Source: CAYWMD01 sp964458575 (GTDB lineage Bacteria; Verrucomicrobiota; Verrucomicrobiia; Limisphaerales; JADLHS01). From it: a DNA stretch of 64,000 bases. The stretch covers positions 42,938-106,937 of the forward strand of contig CAYWMD010000016.1 in the NCBI GenBank assembly GCA_964458575.1, given 5' to 3'. The notes below the pieces were generated by a model. That model saw only the letters and a list, made by a program, of their open reading frames with translations. It did no database searches and was not told the origin of the DNA. A program made the translations under genes and the position numbers. Below are positions 1 through 9,217 of this stretch, piece after piece; the stretch's first letter is position 1, and the number at the start of each line of letters is the position of its first letter.

Positions 1-1057
1 ACAGCGATTCGCCGGTTTCGCGATTGAAGACAAAAACGTGACCGGACTTGGTGACCTGCGCGACGGCATCAATGAACTTGCCGTCGCGTTTCACGCGGAC
101 CAGTGTCGGCGGCGCGGGCGGGTCGCGGTCCCAAATGTCGTGGTGAACGAATTGGAAATGCCAGAGTCGTTTGCCCGTGTTGGCGTCCAGCGCAAGCAGG
201 CAGTTGGCAAAAAGATTCTGGCCGATGCGGTTGCCGCCCCAGAAATCGTAGGCCGCCGAACCGGTCGGCACGAAGACGATGCCGCGCGGTTCGTCCATGG
301 CCATGCCGGCCCAGCAATTCGCGCCGCCCACGTGCTTCCACGCGTCTTCGGGCCAGGTCTCATAGCCGAATTCGCCCGGATGCGGGATCGTGTGAAAGAT
401 CCAGGCCATCTTCCCGGTGCGCACATTGTAGGCCCGAATGTGCCCCGGCGCGGACGGCGCCGGTCCTTCACCGACGGTTGAGGGCAGAACCAGCAGATCG
501 CGATAAATCACGCCCGGCGTGGTGGAGACCACGCGCAACTTGGACGTGTCGCGCCCCAGACCTGATTTGAGGTCCACGCGGCCTTGATCGCCGAACGAGG
601 AAACGAGCTGTCCATTTCCGGCGTTGACGGCAAATAAATATTGTCCCGCCGTGTAGAGGATGCGGCGGTCATCGCCATCGGCCCAGTAAACCACGCCTCG
701 GTTGACGCCCGCGCCCTCGCCGCCATTTTTCGCCGGGTCAAAGCGCCACCGTTCTTTTCCAGAATCGGCGTCCAACGCCAGCAGTTCCAGCCGCGGCGAG
801 ATCCCATAAAGCACGCCGCCCACGCTCAATGGATTGCATTGAATCTGCGTCCGCTTGTCGGGTTGCAAGTCGCCCGAGTGATGCGTCCAAGCCACTTCGA
901 GGCGATGCACGTTACGCGTGTTGATTTGCTTGAGCGGCGAGTAATGGCTGTTTGCCTTGTCGCCAAGATAGGCGGGCCAGTCGCGCGATTCAGCGGCGGT
1001 GACAAATCCTCGGGTTAACCACAGGAAACAAACGAGGGCGAATATTTTGATGTGCAT
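1..1057 (-). CDS. PQQ-dependent dehydrogenase (quinoprotein), 3' end outside the window
   Basis: The visible N-terminal 352 residues start with a signal peptide (MHIKIFALVCFLWLTRGFV, then TAAES), so the protein is exported. The mature part begins DWPAYLGDKANSHYSPL and contains propeller repeats of the quinoprotein type: LLALDADSGKERWRF, IRAYNVRTGKMAWIFHTI, LLALDANTGKRLWHFQ. HTIPHPGEFGYETWPED and HHDIWDRDPPAPP resemble the membrane glucose/alcohol quinoprotein dehydrogenases, which oxidise sugars or alcohols in the periplasm with PQQ. The ATG at 1057 opens an uninterrupted frame to base 2, and the gene continues off the left edge. No c-type heme motif is seen in the visible part. The substrate cannot be told. 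Confidence 0.85.
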   Translation of the reverse strand, partial: MHIKIFALVCFLWLTRGFVTAAESRDWPAYLGDKANSHYSPLKQINTRNVHRLEVAWTHHSGDLQPDKRTQIQCNPLSVGGVLYGISPRLELLALDADSGKERWRFDPAKNGGEGAGVNRGVVYWADGDDRRILYTAGQYLFAVNAGNGQLVSSFGDQGRVDLKSGLGRDTSKLRVVSTTPGVIYRDLLVLPSTVGEGPAPSAPGHIRAYNVRTGKMAWIFHTIPHPGEFGYETWPEDAWKHVGGANCWAGMAMDEPRGIVFVPTGSAAYDFWGGNRIGQNLFANCLLALDANTGKRLWHFQFVHHDIWDRDPPAPPTLVRVKRDGKFIDAVAQVTKSGHVFVFNRETGESL

Positions 1058-1081
1058 GCTGGGTCGAGTTCGGCCGACAAA

Positions 1082-1783
1082 CTATCCGGACGGCGTGCGC
1101 GCGTCACGCGTGTATTCGAGGTGGCCGTCGAGCAGGAGCCGGTTGCGGCCGCCGGGATGCGCGGTGCGCCCTTTCAGTTCCGGTGAAACGGTGGGAATGG
1201 AGTTCGGAAAATAAAAGTCCACGGTCAACTCCACGTCCGACGCGCCGCCGGGCTGGCCGGCTTGGGGATGGTTCGCCGCACGCAACGAGGTCACACACTC
1301 GGCTTCGGTGCGGCCCCAAAAATTGTCCGGGGTCACCGGATCGTCGAGCCGGTCGAAGCGCCACATCCAATAGCGGACGGCGATGGCGTTGGTGGTTGGC
1401 CCGGCGAACTGCATGGCCTGATCCGCTTGGGCGAACGACGACCCCTGCGCCGCTGGACAACTCCAGATTTCCGGCGTGCGCACGATGTTGGTCAAAACCA
1501 CCGCCGCCCAACCCGCGCGCGGATCGCTCGGGGGCCACGAACTCCACGGGTGATAGCCGCCGAACAACGCGCTCTTTAGATCGCGCCGGTCCGGGAATCG
1601 TCCCTCATTATCGTCAACGTACAGCCGCCACGCGATGAATTGTTGCTTGAGTTGCGAGGCGCAGGCGGTGCGCCTGGCGAGTTGCTTCGACCGCGACAAC
1701 GCCGGCAGCAGCAGCGCCGCCAGAATCGCAATGACGGCGATGACAACCAGCAGTTCGATGAGGGTGAAGGCGCGCGGTCGCAA
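1082..1783 (-). CDS. Prepilin-type N-terminal cleavage/methylation protein with H-X9-DG tail
   Basis: 233 residues. The N terminus AFTLIELLVVIAVIAILAAL is a type II/IV pseudopilin signal: prepilin peptidase cuts before the F and the following helix stays in the membrane. Near the C terminus H-PGGRNRLLL-DG fits the H-X9-DG motif of the large family found in Planctomycetes and Verrucomicrobia. The start must be TTG at 1783, because an in-frame stop lies four codons upstream and no ATG precedes the pilin motif. It follows the AIM24 gene by 9 bp and is probably co-transcribed. In these phyla such proteins are numerous and their individual roles are mostly unknown; a cell-surface or secretion role is an inference. 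Confidence 0.85.
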   Translation of the reverse strand: MRPRAFTLIELLVVIAVIAILAALLLPALSRSKQLARRTACASQLKQQFIAWRLYVDDNEGRFPDRRDLKSALFGGYHPWSSWPPSDPRAGWAAVVLTNIVRTPEIWSCPAAQGSSFAQADQAMQFAGPTTNAIAVRYWMWRFDRLDDPVTPDNFWGRTEAECVTSLRAANHPQAGQPGGASDVELTVDFYFPNSIPTVSPELKGRTAHPGGRNRLLLDGHLEYTRDARTPSG

Positions 1784-1792
1784 GATGCGGGC

Positions 1793-2581
1793 TCAATCTC
1801 CGTCGAGCAAATTTCCCAAACCGCCGAGCACCGAGCCTTCCTCGCGCCGGCCACCCGCCCGCGAGGCCGCGACGATGCGATCGGCCATGCGGCTCAGGGG
1901 CAGTGATTGCAGCCAGACTTTTCCCGGGCCACGCAGCGTTGCGAAGAACAACCCTTCGCCACCAAGGAGCGCGGACTTGATCTTGCCGACGTATTGAATG
2001 TCGTAGGCCACGGTCGGCGCAAACGCCACGATGCAACCGGTGTCCACGCGCAACAACTGTCCGGGCGCGAGCACACGTTCGTGGATGTTGCCGCCCGCAT
2101 TGAGAAACGCCCAACCGTCGCCCTGCAACCGTTGCATGATGAAGCCTTCGCCGCCGAAAAAGCCCGCGCCCATCTTCTTGTTGAACGCGATGCCCACGCT
2201 CACCCCTTTGGCCGCGCAGAGGAATGAGTCCTTTTGCGCAATCAGTTCGCCGCCGATTTCGGCGAGGTGGATCGGAATGATTTTTCCCGGATACGGCGCA
2301 CCGAACGCCACGCGCTTCTTTCCCTGGCCGCGATTCTGGAACACGGTCATGAACAGGGATTCGCCGGTGAGCAGCCGCTTGCCTGCGCCCATCAAGGCCC
2401 CGAGAAATCCGCTTTGCTGTTGCGAGCCGTCGCCAAAAATGGTTTCCATCTCGATGCCGTCGTCCATGTACATCATGCCGCCGGCCTCGGCCACCGCGGC
2501 CTCCATCGGGTCGAGTTCGATTTCGACGAACTGCATCGCGTCACCGTGGATCTGGTAGTCAATTTCGTGCATTGCGTTCAT
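1793..2581 (-). CDS. AIM24/TIGR00266 family protein
   Basis: 262 residues. The N-terminal DYQIHGDAMQFVEIELDPME followed by a run of VAEAGGMMYMDDGIEMET is the signature of the AIM24 (TIGR00266) family. These proteins have a double beta-roll fold and a glycine-rich middle; here GALMGAGKRLLTGESLFM and GGEGFIMQRLQGDG. There is no signal peptide, so it is likely cytoplasmic. The bacterial function is not established; the mitochondrial homologue affects inner-membrane organisation. It is the first gene of a two-gene unit with the pseudopilin 9 bp downstream. The length matches the family, with no sign of damage. Confidence 0.9.
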   Translation of the reverse strand: MNAMHEIDYQIHGDAMQFVEIELDPMEAAVAEAGGMMYMDDGIEMETIFGDGSQQQSGFLGALMGAGKRLLTGESLFMTVFQNRGQGKKRVAFGAPYPGKIIPIHLAEIGGELIAQKDSFLCAAKGVSVGIAFNKKMGAGFFGGEGFIMQRLQGDGWAFLNAGGNIHERVLAPGQLLRVDTGCIVAFAPTVAYDIQYVGKIKSALLGGEGLFFATLRGPGKVWLQSLPLSRMADRIVAASRAGGRREEGSVLGGLGNLLDGD

Positions 2582-2749
2582 AGTCGTCGTCTAAATTTGG
2601 TTTTAACGTCAGCACATGATGCCGGGATGCCGCAGCGGTTGCAGCAATAAATCGTGCCCGGCTTCGCAAGGCGAGGCCGGACGAACGTCAATCCGCACCC
2701 CTTCCACACTTGCGCCGCAAGGCAGCGTTTCTACACTGCCGCGACACGT

Positions 2750-3700
2750 ATGAACATTGTGGTGCTTGACGGATTTACCTTGAACCCCGGCGACTTGAGC
2801 TGGGCCGCGCTCAAGGGGCTTGGGCCGTGCAAGGTTTACGACCGGACGCCACCGGACCAGGTCATCTCGCGCGCCGCGACCGCGGAAATCATTCTGACCA
2901 ACAAAACCGTCGTCACGAGCGCCGCGCTTGAACACCTGCCGAAGTTGAAATACATCGGCGTGCTCGCCACCGGCACAAACGTAGTGGATCTCGCGGCAGC
3001 GCGGGAACGTGGAATTCCGGTCACGAACGTTCCGGCCTACGGCACCAAGTCAGTCGCCCAGGCTACGTTCGCTTTGCTGCTCGAACTGGCGCACCACGCC
3101 GGCCCGCATGCTGCCAGCGTGCGCGAGGGCCGGTGGACAACCAATCCGGACTGGTGTTACTGGGATTTTCCACTCGTTGAACTCGAAGGCCTGACCATGG
3201 GCATCGTTGGCTTGGGTCGCATCGGATGCGCGGTGTCGGAACTGGCGCGCGCGTTCGGCATGAACATCCTCGCGCATGGTCCCAGGGTGAAGAGCGCACC
3301 CGACTACGTCCGTTTGGTTGAGTTGAACTGCCTGTTTCGCGAGAGCGACGTGGTGAGCCTGCATTGCCCGCTGACGCCGCAAACAAAACACCTCGTCAAC
3401 GCGGACCGTCTTGCCTTGATGAAGCGCTCTGCTTTCCTGCTCAACACGAGCCGTGGGCCACTGGTGGATGAACCTGCGCTGGCTGGCGCCTTGAATCAGG
3501 GAAAACTGGCCGGCGCCGGTCTCGATGTGCTGTCCGTTGAACCGCCACCAGCCGATCATCCTCTGCTCCGCGCGAAGAACTGCATCATCACCCCGCACAA
3601 TGCCTGGGCCACGCGCGCGGCCCGCGAACGATTGATGCGCATCGCGGTGGAAAACGCTCGGGCGTTCCTGGCTGGCAACCCGCAGAATGTGGTGAATTAG
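2750..3700 (+). CDS. D-isomer-specific 2-hydroxyacid dehydrogenase (glycerate/hydroxypyruvate reductase type)
   Basis: 316 residues from ATG 2750; the frame is open further upstream but the N terminus MNIVVLDGFTLNPGD is the family start. The NAD-binding Rossmann motif is GLGRIG, about residue 150. The catalytic triad of the family is visible: Arg in NTSRGPLVDE, Glu in DVLSVEPPPADHPLL and His in ITPHNAWAT. These enzymes reduce 2-keto acids such as hydroxypyruvate to D-hydroxyacids with NAD(P)H in the cytoplasm. It is followed 85 bp later by metF on the same strand, which might reflect C1/serine-glycine metabolism, but that link is inferred. The exact substrate is not decided by sequence. Confidence 0.9.
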   Translation: MNIVVLDGFTLNPGDLSWAALKGLGPCKVYDRTPPDQVISRAATAEIILTNKTVVTSAALEHLPKLKYIGVLATGTNVVDLAAARERGIPVTNVPAYGTKSVAQATFALLLELAHHAGPHAASVREGRWTTNPDWCYWDFPLVELEGLTMGIVGLGRIGCAVSELARAFGMNILAHGPRVKSAPDYVRLVELNCLFRESDVVSLHCPLTPQTKHLVNADRLALMKRSAFLLNTSRGPLVDEPALAGALNQGKLAGAGLDVLSVEPPPADHPLLRAKNCIITPHNAWATRAARERLMRIAVENARAFLAGNPQNVVN

Positions 3701-3785
3701 CGTCGGGGCTTCCCTCCCGGCGGCTCAGTCGCCACGACGAACGCACTTGGAATCTGACGCGGCTTCCGCATAATCCGTCCACCAC

Positions 3786-4682
3786 ATGCAATTCATTGGC
3801 GATATTTACGCGGCCAAAGCGATGATCAAGCGCCCGGTCATCTCGTTCGAGTTTTTTCCGCCCAAGACCGACGAGGGTGACCGTCATCTGCTCGAAAAGC
3901 ACATTCCGGCCCTGCTCCAGACGCGACCCGATTATTGTTCGGTGACCTATGGCGCCGGGGGCAGCACGCGCGAGAAGACATTGAAGATCGTGGACTGCAT
4001 TCAAAAGCAACACCGCCTGACGGCACTGGCACATCTTACCTGCGTGGGGCATACGCGTGAACAGGTGGGTGAGTTGCTTGGCAGGATTCGCGCGCTCGGT
4101 TGCAAGAACATCCTCGCCCTGCGCGGCGACCCGCCCAGCGGCGGCGCATTTCAACCGACGCCCGGCGGCTTCGAGTATTCCGCGCAACTGGTGAAATTCA
4201 TCCGCGAACAGGGCGGCTTTTCCGTCGGCGTCGCGGGCTTTCCCGAAGGCCACATCGCCTGCCGGGAAGGGAAGCATGCCGACTGGCAACATTTGAAGGA
4301 GAAGGTGGAAGCCGGCGCGGATTTCGTGCTCACGCAATTGTTTTTCGATAACGCTGATTTCTTTGCCTTTCGCGATCACGTCGCGGGCAAACTCGGCGTG
4401 CGTGTGCCGCTGGCGCCCGGCGTGGTTTCGATCCTCAGCACCTCACAGATCAAAAAGTTCACCCAGCTTTGTGGCGCGAAGATTCCCGACGCGCTCGGCC
4501 AGAAGCTCGACCAGTATGCACACGACGACGCAGCGTGTGCGGAGTTCGGCATCGAATACGCCACGAAACAATGTGAAGAGTTGCTCCGCGCGGGCGTGCC
4601 GGGCCTGCATTTTTACACTTTGAACAAGGCGGCCGCCACCGTGCGCGTCTTGAAGAATCTCGGGCTGGGCGGCGCGGCCTGA
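3786..4682 (+). CDS. metF: Methylenetetrahydrofolate reductase
   Basis: 298 residues, the usual size for bacterial MetF. Family motifs are in order: ISFEFFPPKTDEG near the N terminus, SVTYGAGGSTREKTL, LTALAHLTCVGHT, GCKNILALRGDPP, and LTQLFFDNADFFAF. It reduces 5,10-methylene-THF to 5-methyl-THF with an FAD cofactor, supplying methyl groups for methionine synthesis. A MetE-like methyltransferase is encoded 4 kb away (7967-9217), which could use the product. The start could be ATG 3786 or the second ATG 36 bases on (MIKRPVISFEFF); the latter gives the more typical N terminus. The ORF is intact. Confidence 0.96.
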   Translation: MQFIGDIYAAKAMIKRPVISFEFFPPKTDEGDRHLLEKHIPALLQTRPDYCSVTYGAGGSTREKTLKIVDCIQKQHRLTALAHLTCVGHTREQVGELLGRIRALGCKNILALRGDPPSGGAFQPTPGGFEYSAQLVKFIREQGGFSVGVAGFPEGHIACREGKHADWQHLKEKVEAGADFVLTQLFFDNADFFAFRDHVAGKLGVRVPLAPGVVSILSTSQIKKFTQLCGAKIPDALGQKLDQYAHDDAACAEFGIEYATKQCEELLRAGVPGLHFYTLNKAAATVRVLKNLGLGGAA

Positions 4683-4871
4683 TTTCGGCGCACGGCACTC
4701 CGGGCCGCTGCCCGTCGTTGCAAACCTCAGATCGCTACGGTCAGGTGCGCGATCCCATCCGCCGCGGCCCGGAGTGGCGCGCGCCGTTGAGTCTCAACGA
4801 ATCGCTTTACAATCTTCGGATCCTGCCTTACACGTTTTCTTGGGTCTGCAACAAAACTACTGGGCCAAGTT

Positions 4872-6224
4872 ATGAATTCGGAAATCAAATCTCCTTTCAG
4901 CACGCGTCGCGACTTTCTCAAAACCACCTCCACGGCCGCGGCCGGCGCTGCGTTAGCTGGCGCGCTGGCGACACCGCGGCCCGGATATTGCGCCGAGGCC
5001 AACACCATCAAGGTGGCTCTGGTGGGTTGTGGGGGACGGGGCTCGGGGGCGGCGGCCCAGGCGCTCGCCACGCCCGGACCCACCCAGCTCTGGGCCATGG
5101 CCGATGTGTTTGAAGATCGCCTGTCGAAAAGCTACGAGTCCATCGCCAAGAATCACGCCGCGCAGATGACCGTGCCGCCCGAACGCCGATTCGTCGGCTT
5201 CGACGGTTACCGGCGCGCGATTGATTCCCTGGGCAAAGGGGACGTGGTATTGCTGGCCACGCCGCCGGCTTTCCGGCCCATTCACCTGGAGTACGCGGTG
5301 CAAAAGGGTGTGAACGTGTTCATGGAAAAATCGTTCGCCGTGGACGCGCCCGGCATCCGGCGCGTGCTCAAGGCGGGCGAAGCCGCGCGGGCGAAGAATC
5401 TCAAGATCGCCGGCGGCCTGATGAGCCGCCATTACGTGCCACTCGAAGAGGCCATCCAGCAGGTTCACGATGGACGCATCGGTAAGGTAATTTATGCCAA
5501 TGCCTATCGCATGCACGGGCCGGTCGGTTATCATCCCCGGGAAGCCGGCCAGACGGAACTCGCCCATCAAATCACGAACTACAGTTGTTACACCTGGCTC
5601 AACGGCAGCTTCATCGTGGACTGGTTGATTCACAACATTGACGTGTGCTGCTGGGCGAAGAATGCGTGGCCGGTCTCCGTGCAGGGCATGGGCGGACGCC
5701 AGGTCCGCACGCAGGCGGACCAGTTGTTCGATCATTACGCGGCGGAATATACCTTCGCCGACGGCACGCGAATGCTGGCGCAGGGCCGGCACATGTCGGA
5801 TTGCTGGGGCTTCTTCGGCGCACAGATCATCGGCGCAACCGGCTTCGGCGTCATGGGCGAGATGCAACCCAAACCCCGGCTCTGGAACGGCCACGAGCAA
5901 AAGTTCGACCAGCTGGTCTGGAGTTACAAAGGACCTGAATGCGACCACTACCAGCGCGAACATAATCTGCTCTTCGACGCCATCCGCAACGACAAGCCAT
6001 ACAACGAGACGGAACGTTGCGCCAAATCCTGCCTGACCGCGATCATGGGCCGCATGGCATGCGAGTCCGGTCAGGAAATCAAATTGGAGGAAGCGCTTGC
6101 CTCCGGGTTGGAACTCGCCCCCGGACTGGAGAAAATTGCTTCGCTGGACTCGCCGGCGCCGGTCAGCCCCGACAGCCATGGTCATTACCCGATTGCAATG
6201 CCGGGCGAGACGCGCGTTTTGTAA
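4872..6224 (+). CDS. Tat-exported Gfo/Idh/MocA family oxidoreductase
   Basis: 450 residues. A twin-arginine signal STRRDFLKTTSTAAAGAAL is followed by the nucleotide-binding fold TIKVALVGCGGRGSG. VFMEKSFAVDAPGIRR stands where the family has its catalytic EKP motif (here EKS). The C-terminal region AGGLMSRHYVPLEE...YANAYRMHGP is typical of the secreted Verrucomicrobia/Planctomycetes subgroup. Such enzymes are NAD(P)-dependent sugar or inositol oxidoreductases or glycosidase-like members; the Tat signal means the cofactor is probably bound before export. It is monocistronic here, with lepB convergent 5 bp downstream. The substrate is unknown. Confidence 0.9.
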   Translation: MNSEIKSPFSTRRDFLKTTSTAAAGAALAGALATPRPGYCAEANTIKVALVGCGGRGSGAAAQALATPGPTQLWAMADVFEDRLSKSYESIAKNHAAQMTVPPERRFVGFDGYRRAIDSLGKGDVVLLATPPAFRPIHLEYAVQKGVNVFMEKSFAVDAPGIRRVLKAGEAARAKNLKIAGGLMSRHYVPLEEAIQQVHDGRIGKVIYANAYRMHGPVGYHPREAGQTELAHQITNYSCYTWLNGSFIVDWLIHNIDVCCWAKNAWPVSVQGMGGRQVRTQADQLFDHYAAEYTFADGTRMLAQGRHMSDCWGFFGAQIIGATGFGVMGEMQPKPRLWNGHEQKFDQLVWSYKGPECDHYQREHNLLFDAIRNDKPYNETERCAKSCLTAIMGRMACESGQEIKLEEALASGLELAPGLEKIASLDSPAPVSPDSHGHYPIAMPGETRVL

Positions 6225-6229
6225 CGGCG

Positions 6230-6937
6230 TCAGTTCGGCTGCAGCGACGTCAGAGTCCTCCCCCAGCGCGGCAATCCGTGATGCTCACGATCGAGCGACA
6301 CCACGACGGTCGTCGCGCGACCCACGATTTGTTTCCGCGCCACCGCGCCCCAGTAGCGGGAATCGAAACTGTCGTCCCGGTTGTCGCCCATCATAAAGTA
6401 TTTTCCCTCCGGCACGCGTTGCGCGGGAAAACTTCGCATGGCCGGCGCTGCCGGATTGCCGGCGACCAGGTGGGGCTGGCCCGGAAGTTTTTCCGTTGCG
6501 AACACGCGCTCCACGCGCGCGGCGGTCGGGATTTGCCGAAGCATTTCGTCCGCGACGGGTCGGTATTCGACCGGCTGGCCGTTTATGACCAGCACGTTGT
6601 TGCGCAACTCAATCATGTCGCCGGGCAGGCCGACGACACGTTTGACCAATCGCATGCCGTCGTAGGGCGAATAAAAAACCGCGATGTCCCCGCGTTGCGG
6701 ATCGCCCCACTCGGCAATGTGCCAGGTGGTGAACGGGACTTTGAGATCGTAGGCGAGTTTGTTCACCCAGATGCGGTCCCCTTCAAGAATCGTGGGCTTC
6801 ATCGAACCGGTCGGCACATCGTTCCAGTCGGCGAACGACGAGCGAAGCGAAAAAATAATCAGGGCCAGAATCACCAGCGGTCGGATTTCCCGCCGCCAAC
6901 AATGACGCACGCGCGAACGGAATCGTTTTGCATCCAT
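6230..6937 (-). CDS. lepB: Signal peptidase I
   Basis: About 235 residues from ATG 6937; an in-frame GTG at 7015 would add 26 residues and overlap the preceding gene. One N-terminal membrane helix (PLVILALIIFSLRSSFA) is followed by the S26 signatures: catalytic Ser in PTGSMKPTILEGDRIWVNK, catalytic Lys in RLVKRVVGLPGD, and the C-terminal box GKYFMMGDNRDDSFDSRYWG. It cleaves signal peptides of exported proteins on the outer face of the inner membrane, needed by the many secreted proteins of this window. The 3' end meets the convergent oxidoreductase gene within 6 bp. Confidence 0.94.
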   Translation of the reverse strand: MDAKRFRSRVRHCWRREIRPLVILALIIFSLRSSFADWNDVPTGSMKPTILEGDRIWVNKLAYDLKVPFTTWHIAEWGDPQRGDIAVFYSPYDGMRLVKRVVGLPGDMIELRNNVLVINGQPVEYRPVADEMLRQIPTAARVERVFATEKLPGQPHLVAGNPAAPAMRSFPAQRVPEGKYFMMGDNRDDSFDSRYWGAVARKQIVGRATTVVVSLDREHHGLPRWGRTLTSLQPN

Positions 6938-6996
6938 GCTGGCTTTGACCCGGAATGGCAGGCGCTGTTCAAACGACAGCGCGGAATCGCCGCCAG

Positions 6997-7863
6997 CTAA
7001 CGCCGACTCGCCCACGCACGGAGAAAACCCGCCTTGCCCCGGCGCACAACTTCAACCGCGGGCAGCTTCCATAGCGAATCGGGGTAATCGTCGCCGAACG
7101 CGCCGTCGTCGGAGAAAATTTCCAGGTCAAACCAGCCATCGTAACCGCCGGCTTCCAGCGCACCGAGGAGGGCAGGCAAATCAATCACGCCGTCGCCGGG
7201 CAACACGCGGTCCTTCCAACTCCGCGTCGGGTTGCGTCGGTCATTGATGTGGACGCCGTCAAATCGCCCGGCATGGGCGCGGGCGTGGGCCAGAACATTC
7301 GGTGTGTCCCAGAGATGCCACGTGTCAAAGATGATGCCCAGCTTCGCCTCGCCCACTTCCGCAAGCAGGTCGAGCGTTTCGGGCACGGTGCTTACCAACG
7401 TCCAATCATCCCTGATTGAAGCATGAACCGGCTCCAGCCCGATTCGCACGCCGATCTCCGCCGCCGTCCGCGCAATCGTCCGCAAGCCGTCCACGACAAC
7501 TTTTCGCGCCTCGCTTTCCGAGCGTGAACCACGCGGGCCGGTGAGGCACATGCAGGTGGCTGGCTGGAATTTTGCCAGCCGACGGAGGCCCGCGCACAGC
7601 GCGGCGACGCGTTCGGCTGGATCCGTTGGGCCTGGCATCAATGGCAGAGGCAGCACTGACAGCGTGGCGGGAACGCAAATACTCGCAGCCAGTCCGCTGG
7701 CGCGGAAAGCCGCGCGTGCGGGCGCGTCGTTCCCATCCGCGGGCAATTTGAATTCGCAGATGCCGATGCCGTCGGCGCCACCTTCGCGACAAGCGGCGAG
7801 ATCCTGCTCGAAGCTCGCTTTCAGCGTCGAGATTTCGCAGACGGAAAGACGCGGGGTGGACAT
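6997..7863 (-). CDS. Sugar phosphate isomerase/epimerase (xylose-isomerase-like TIM barrel)
   Basis: 288 residues from ATG 7863 (STPRLSVCEISTLKASFEQD); the open frame extends 45 bp further upstream toward a palindromic repeat, so the later ATG is preferred. The AP-endonuclease-2/xylose-isomerase-like barrel shows its metal ligands: Glu in RIGLEPVHAS, Asp and His in GIIFDTWHLWDT, His in FDGVHINDRRN, and Glu in GWFDLEIFSDD. Members isomerise or epimerise sugars and inositols in the cytoplasm. It precedes lepB on the same strand and follows the MetE-like gene, separated from that by a repeat. The substrate is undetermined. Confidence 0.85.
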   Translation of the reverse strand: MSTPRLSVCEISTLKASFEQDLAACREGGADGIGICEFKLPADGNDAPARAAFRASGLAASICVPATLSVLPLPLMPGPTDPAERVAALCAGLRRLAKFQPATCMCLTGPRGSRSESEARKVVVDGLRTIARTAAEIGVRIGLEPVHASIRDDWTLVSTVPETLDLLAEVGEAKLGIIFDTWHLWDTPNVLAHARAHAGRFDGVHINDRRNPTRSWKDRVLPGDGVIDLPALLGALEAGGYDGWFDLEIFSDDGAFGDDYPDSLWKLPAVEVVRRGKAGFLRAWASRR

Positions 7864-7913
7864 CAGCGTGGAGTATTTGAGGATCTTTCCTACCGCTCGT
7901 CCCCTCACCCCGT

Positions 7914-7940
7914 CCCTCTCCCCGTCCGATGGGGAGAGGG
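7914..7940. repeat. CCCTCTCC/GGAGAGGG palindrome between two genes
   Basis: A hairpin with arms CCCTCTCCCC and GGGGAGAGGG around a GTCCGAT loop lies in the gap between the MetE-like and TIM-barrel genes, preceded by CCCCTCACCCCGT. It is a single palindrome of the family that occurs elsewhere in the window as pairs. In a transcript it could fold strongly between the two genes. Confidence 0.85.
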
Positions 7941-7966
7941 TGACCTGTAGGTCGGGAGAGGAACGA

Positions 7967-9217
7967 CTATCGCAACGGTTTCAAATGCGTGTGCGGCTCG
8001 TAATCGGGCAGCTGGTCCCACGCGAGTTTCTCGTCCGCGGCCGGCACGTAACGTTCCGGCAGGCCCAGTTCCTTGAGGATGATGTTCCGCGCCATTGGAA
8101 TGCCGACCGTCTTGTAGAATGCGAGGTGACGGTTGAATCCCTGCCGGCCAAAACCGCAATCAGTCGAAAGCACCAACTTGTCGGCAGGAATATGCTTGAG
8201 CGCGCGGCGAATCCGGTCGGCAATGACGTTGGGGAAATCCGCTTGCAACGTGCGATGACTGATGACGCCAACGGCGATCTTCTTTTTCAGCTTGTTCTTG
8301 TAGCCATCGAACAGCGGCAGTTCCTTGAAATTATTTTCCGTGGCCTCAATCGTCCACACGTCGCCCTTGAGGCGTTCGAGGTAGATCTCCATGGAATTCG
8401 CGTAGGACTCGTCGCTGAAGACCTTTTGCATGTTGGGATTGCCCCAACAGGTGTGAATCCAGACCTCCGCCTCGTCCAAACCTTCAACTTCCCGGTTGAA
8501 GGCGTCCACCAGGAAGTTGATGAACTCCTTCATGTCCGGGTTGTAACGCGCCATGAAGTGCAGCGTTGGCTCTTCGACCTGAATCACTTTGCAGCCGGAC
8601 GCGACGAGTTGTTTCAGTTCCTTGTTCATCGCCTCGGCCATGTCCCAGATCAGCTTCTTCTTGTCGTCCAGGTCATAGTGCGGGGTGTGGCTGTCGAGAA
8701 AGAAGGCCAGGACCTGGGCCGAGCAGGTGCCGAATTTCACCGGCCGGCCCGATGCGGCGGCAGCCTGCTGGGCGACGCGCCAGATTTTAGCGTATTCAAG
8801 CGGGTTCTTCGGGTCGTGTTCAACTTTGCCGGTCACGCGCGGCCAGCGCCACGTCTTGTAAATGGAATCCAACATCGTGCCGACGGGATACGAGAGCAAC
8901 GGCGAGCGGGTTTTCTCGGTCTGCAATTCTTCGTGTTCCAGCCCCTTCCAGCGTTGGAGCGGATAATGATGCCACGAGCGCCCGGCCACGTCCTCGTCCA
9001 GGTGATAATCGCCGGTGGTAAGAATATCCAAACCGGCGCGCGCCTGATCGGACACACATATGGCGTGCGCGTCGGAGAATTGTTCGCGATACCACGGGTC
9101 CATCATGGCGGTGTCAAGCGGGCGGCCCCACATGTTGACGGTGTACCAGCGCGGCCGCGGCCAGGAGCCGGTCACGGTGGCGGGAAGCATCAAATCTTTT
9201 GTAGCGGTGAATGACAT
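7967..9217 (-). CDS. MetE-like (cobalamin-independent methionine synthase C-domain type) methyltransferase
   Basis: 416 residues from ATG 9217 (MSFTATKDLMLPATVTGSWP); an upstream in-frame ATG at 9250 would add 11. It has only the C-terminal catalytic barrel of MetE, about half the size of full MetE. The zinc ligands are visible: His and Cys in VWIHTCWGNPNM, Glu in TIEATEN, and Cys in LVLSTDCGFGRQGF. The substrate loop IQVEEPTLHFMARY is also present. Full MetE moves methyl from 5-methyl-THF-polyglutamate to homocysteine; short 'core' forms may use other methyl donors such as methylcobalamin. With metF nearby a methionine role is plausible but not proven. Confidence 0.85.
   Translation of the reverse strand: MSFTATKDLMLPATVTGSWPRPRWYTVNMWGRPLDTAMMDPWYREQFSDAHAICVSDQARAGLDILTTGDYHLDEDVAGRSWHHYPLQRWKGLEHEELQTEKTRSPLLSYPVGTMLDSIYKTWRWPRVTGKVEHDPKNPLEYAKIWRVAQQAAAASGRPVKFGTCSAQVLAFFLDSHTPHYDLDDKKKLIWDMAEAMNKELKQLVASGCKVIQVEEPTLHFMARYNPDMKEFINFLVDAFNREVEGLDEAEVWIHTCWGNPNMQKVFSDESYANSMEIYLERLKGDVWTIEATENNFKELPLFDGYKNKLKKKIAVGVISHRTLQADFPNVIADRIRRALKHIPADKLVLSTDCGFGRQGFNRHLAFYKTVGIPMARNIILKELGLPERYVPAADEKLAWDQLPDYEPHTHLKPLR

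Noticed and set aside
4953..6185. 410-residue open frame on the minus strand
   Set aside because: Antisense to the Tat Gfo/Idh/MocA gene, and of shadow composition.
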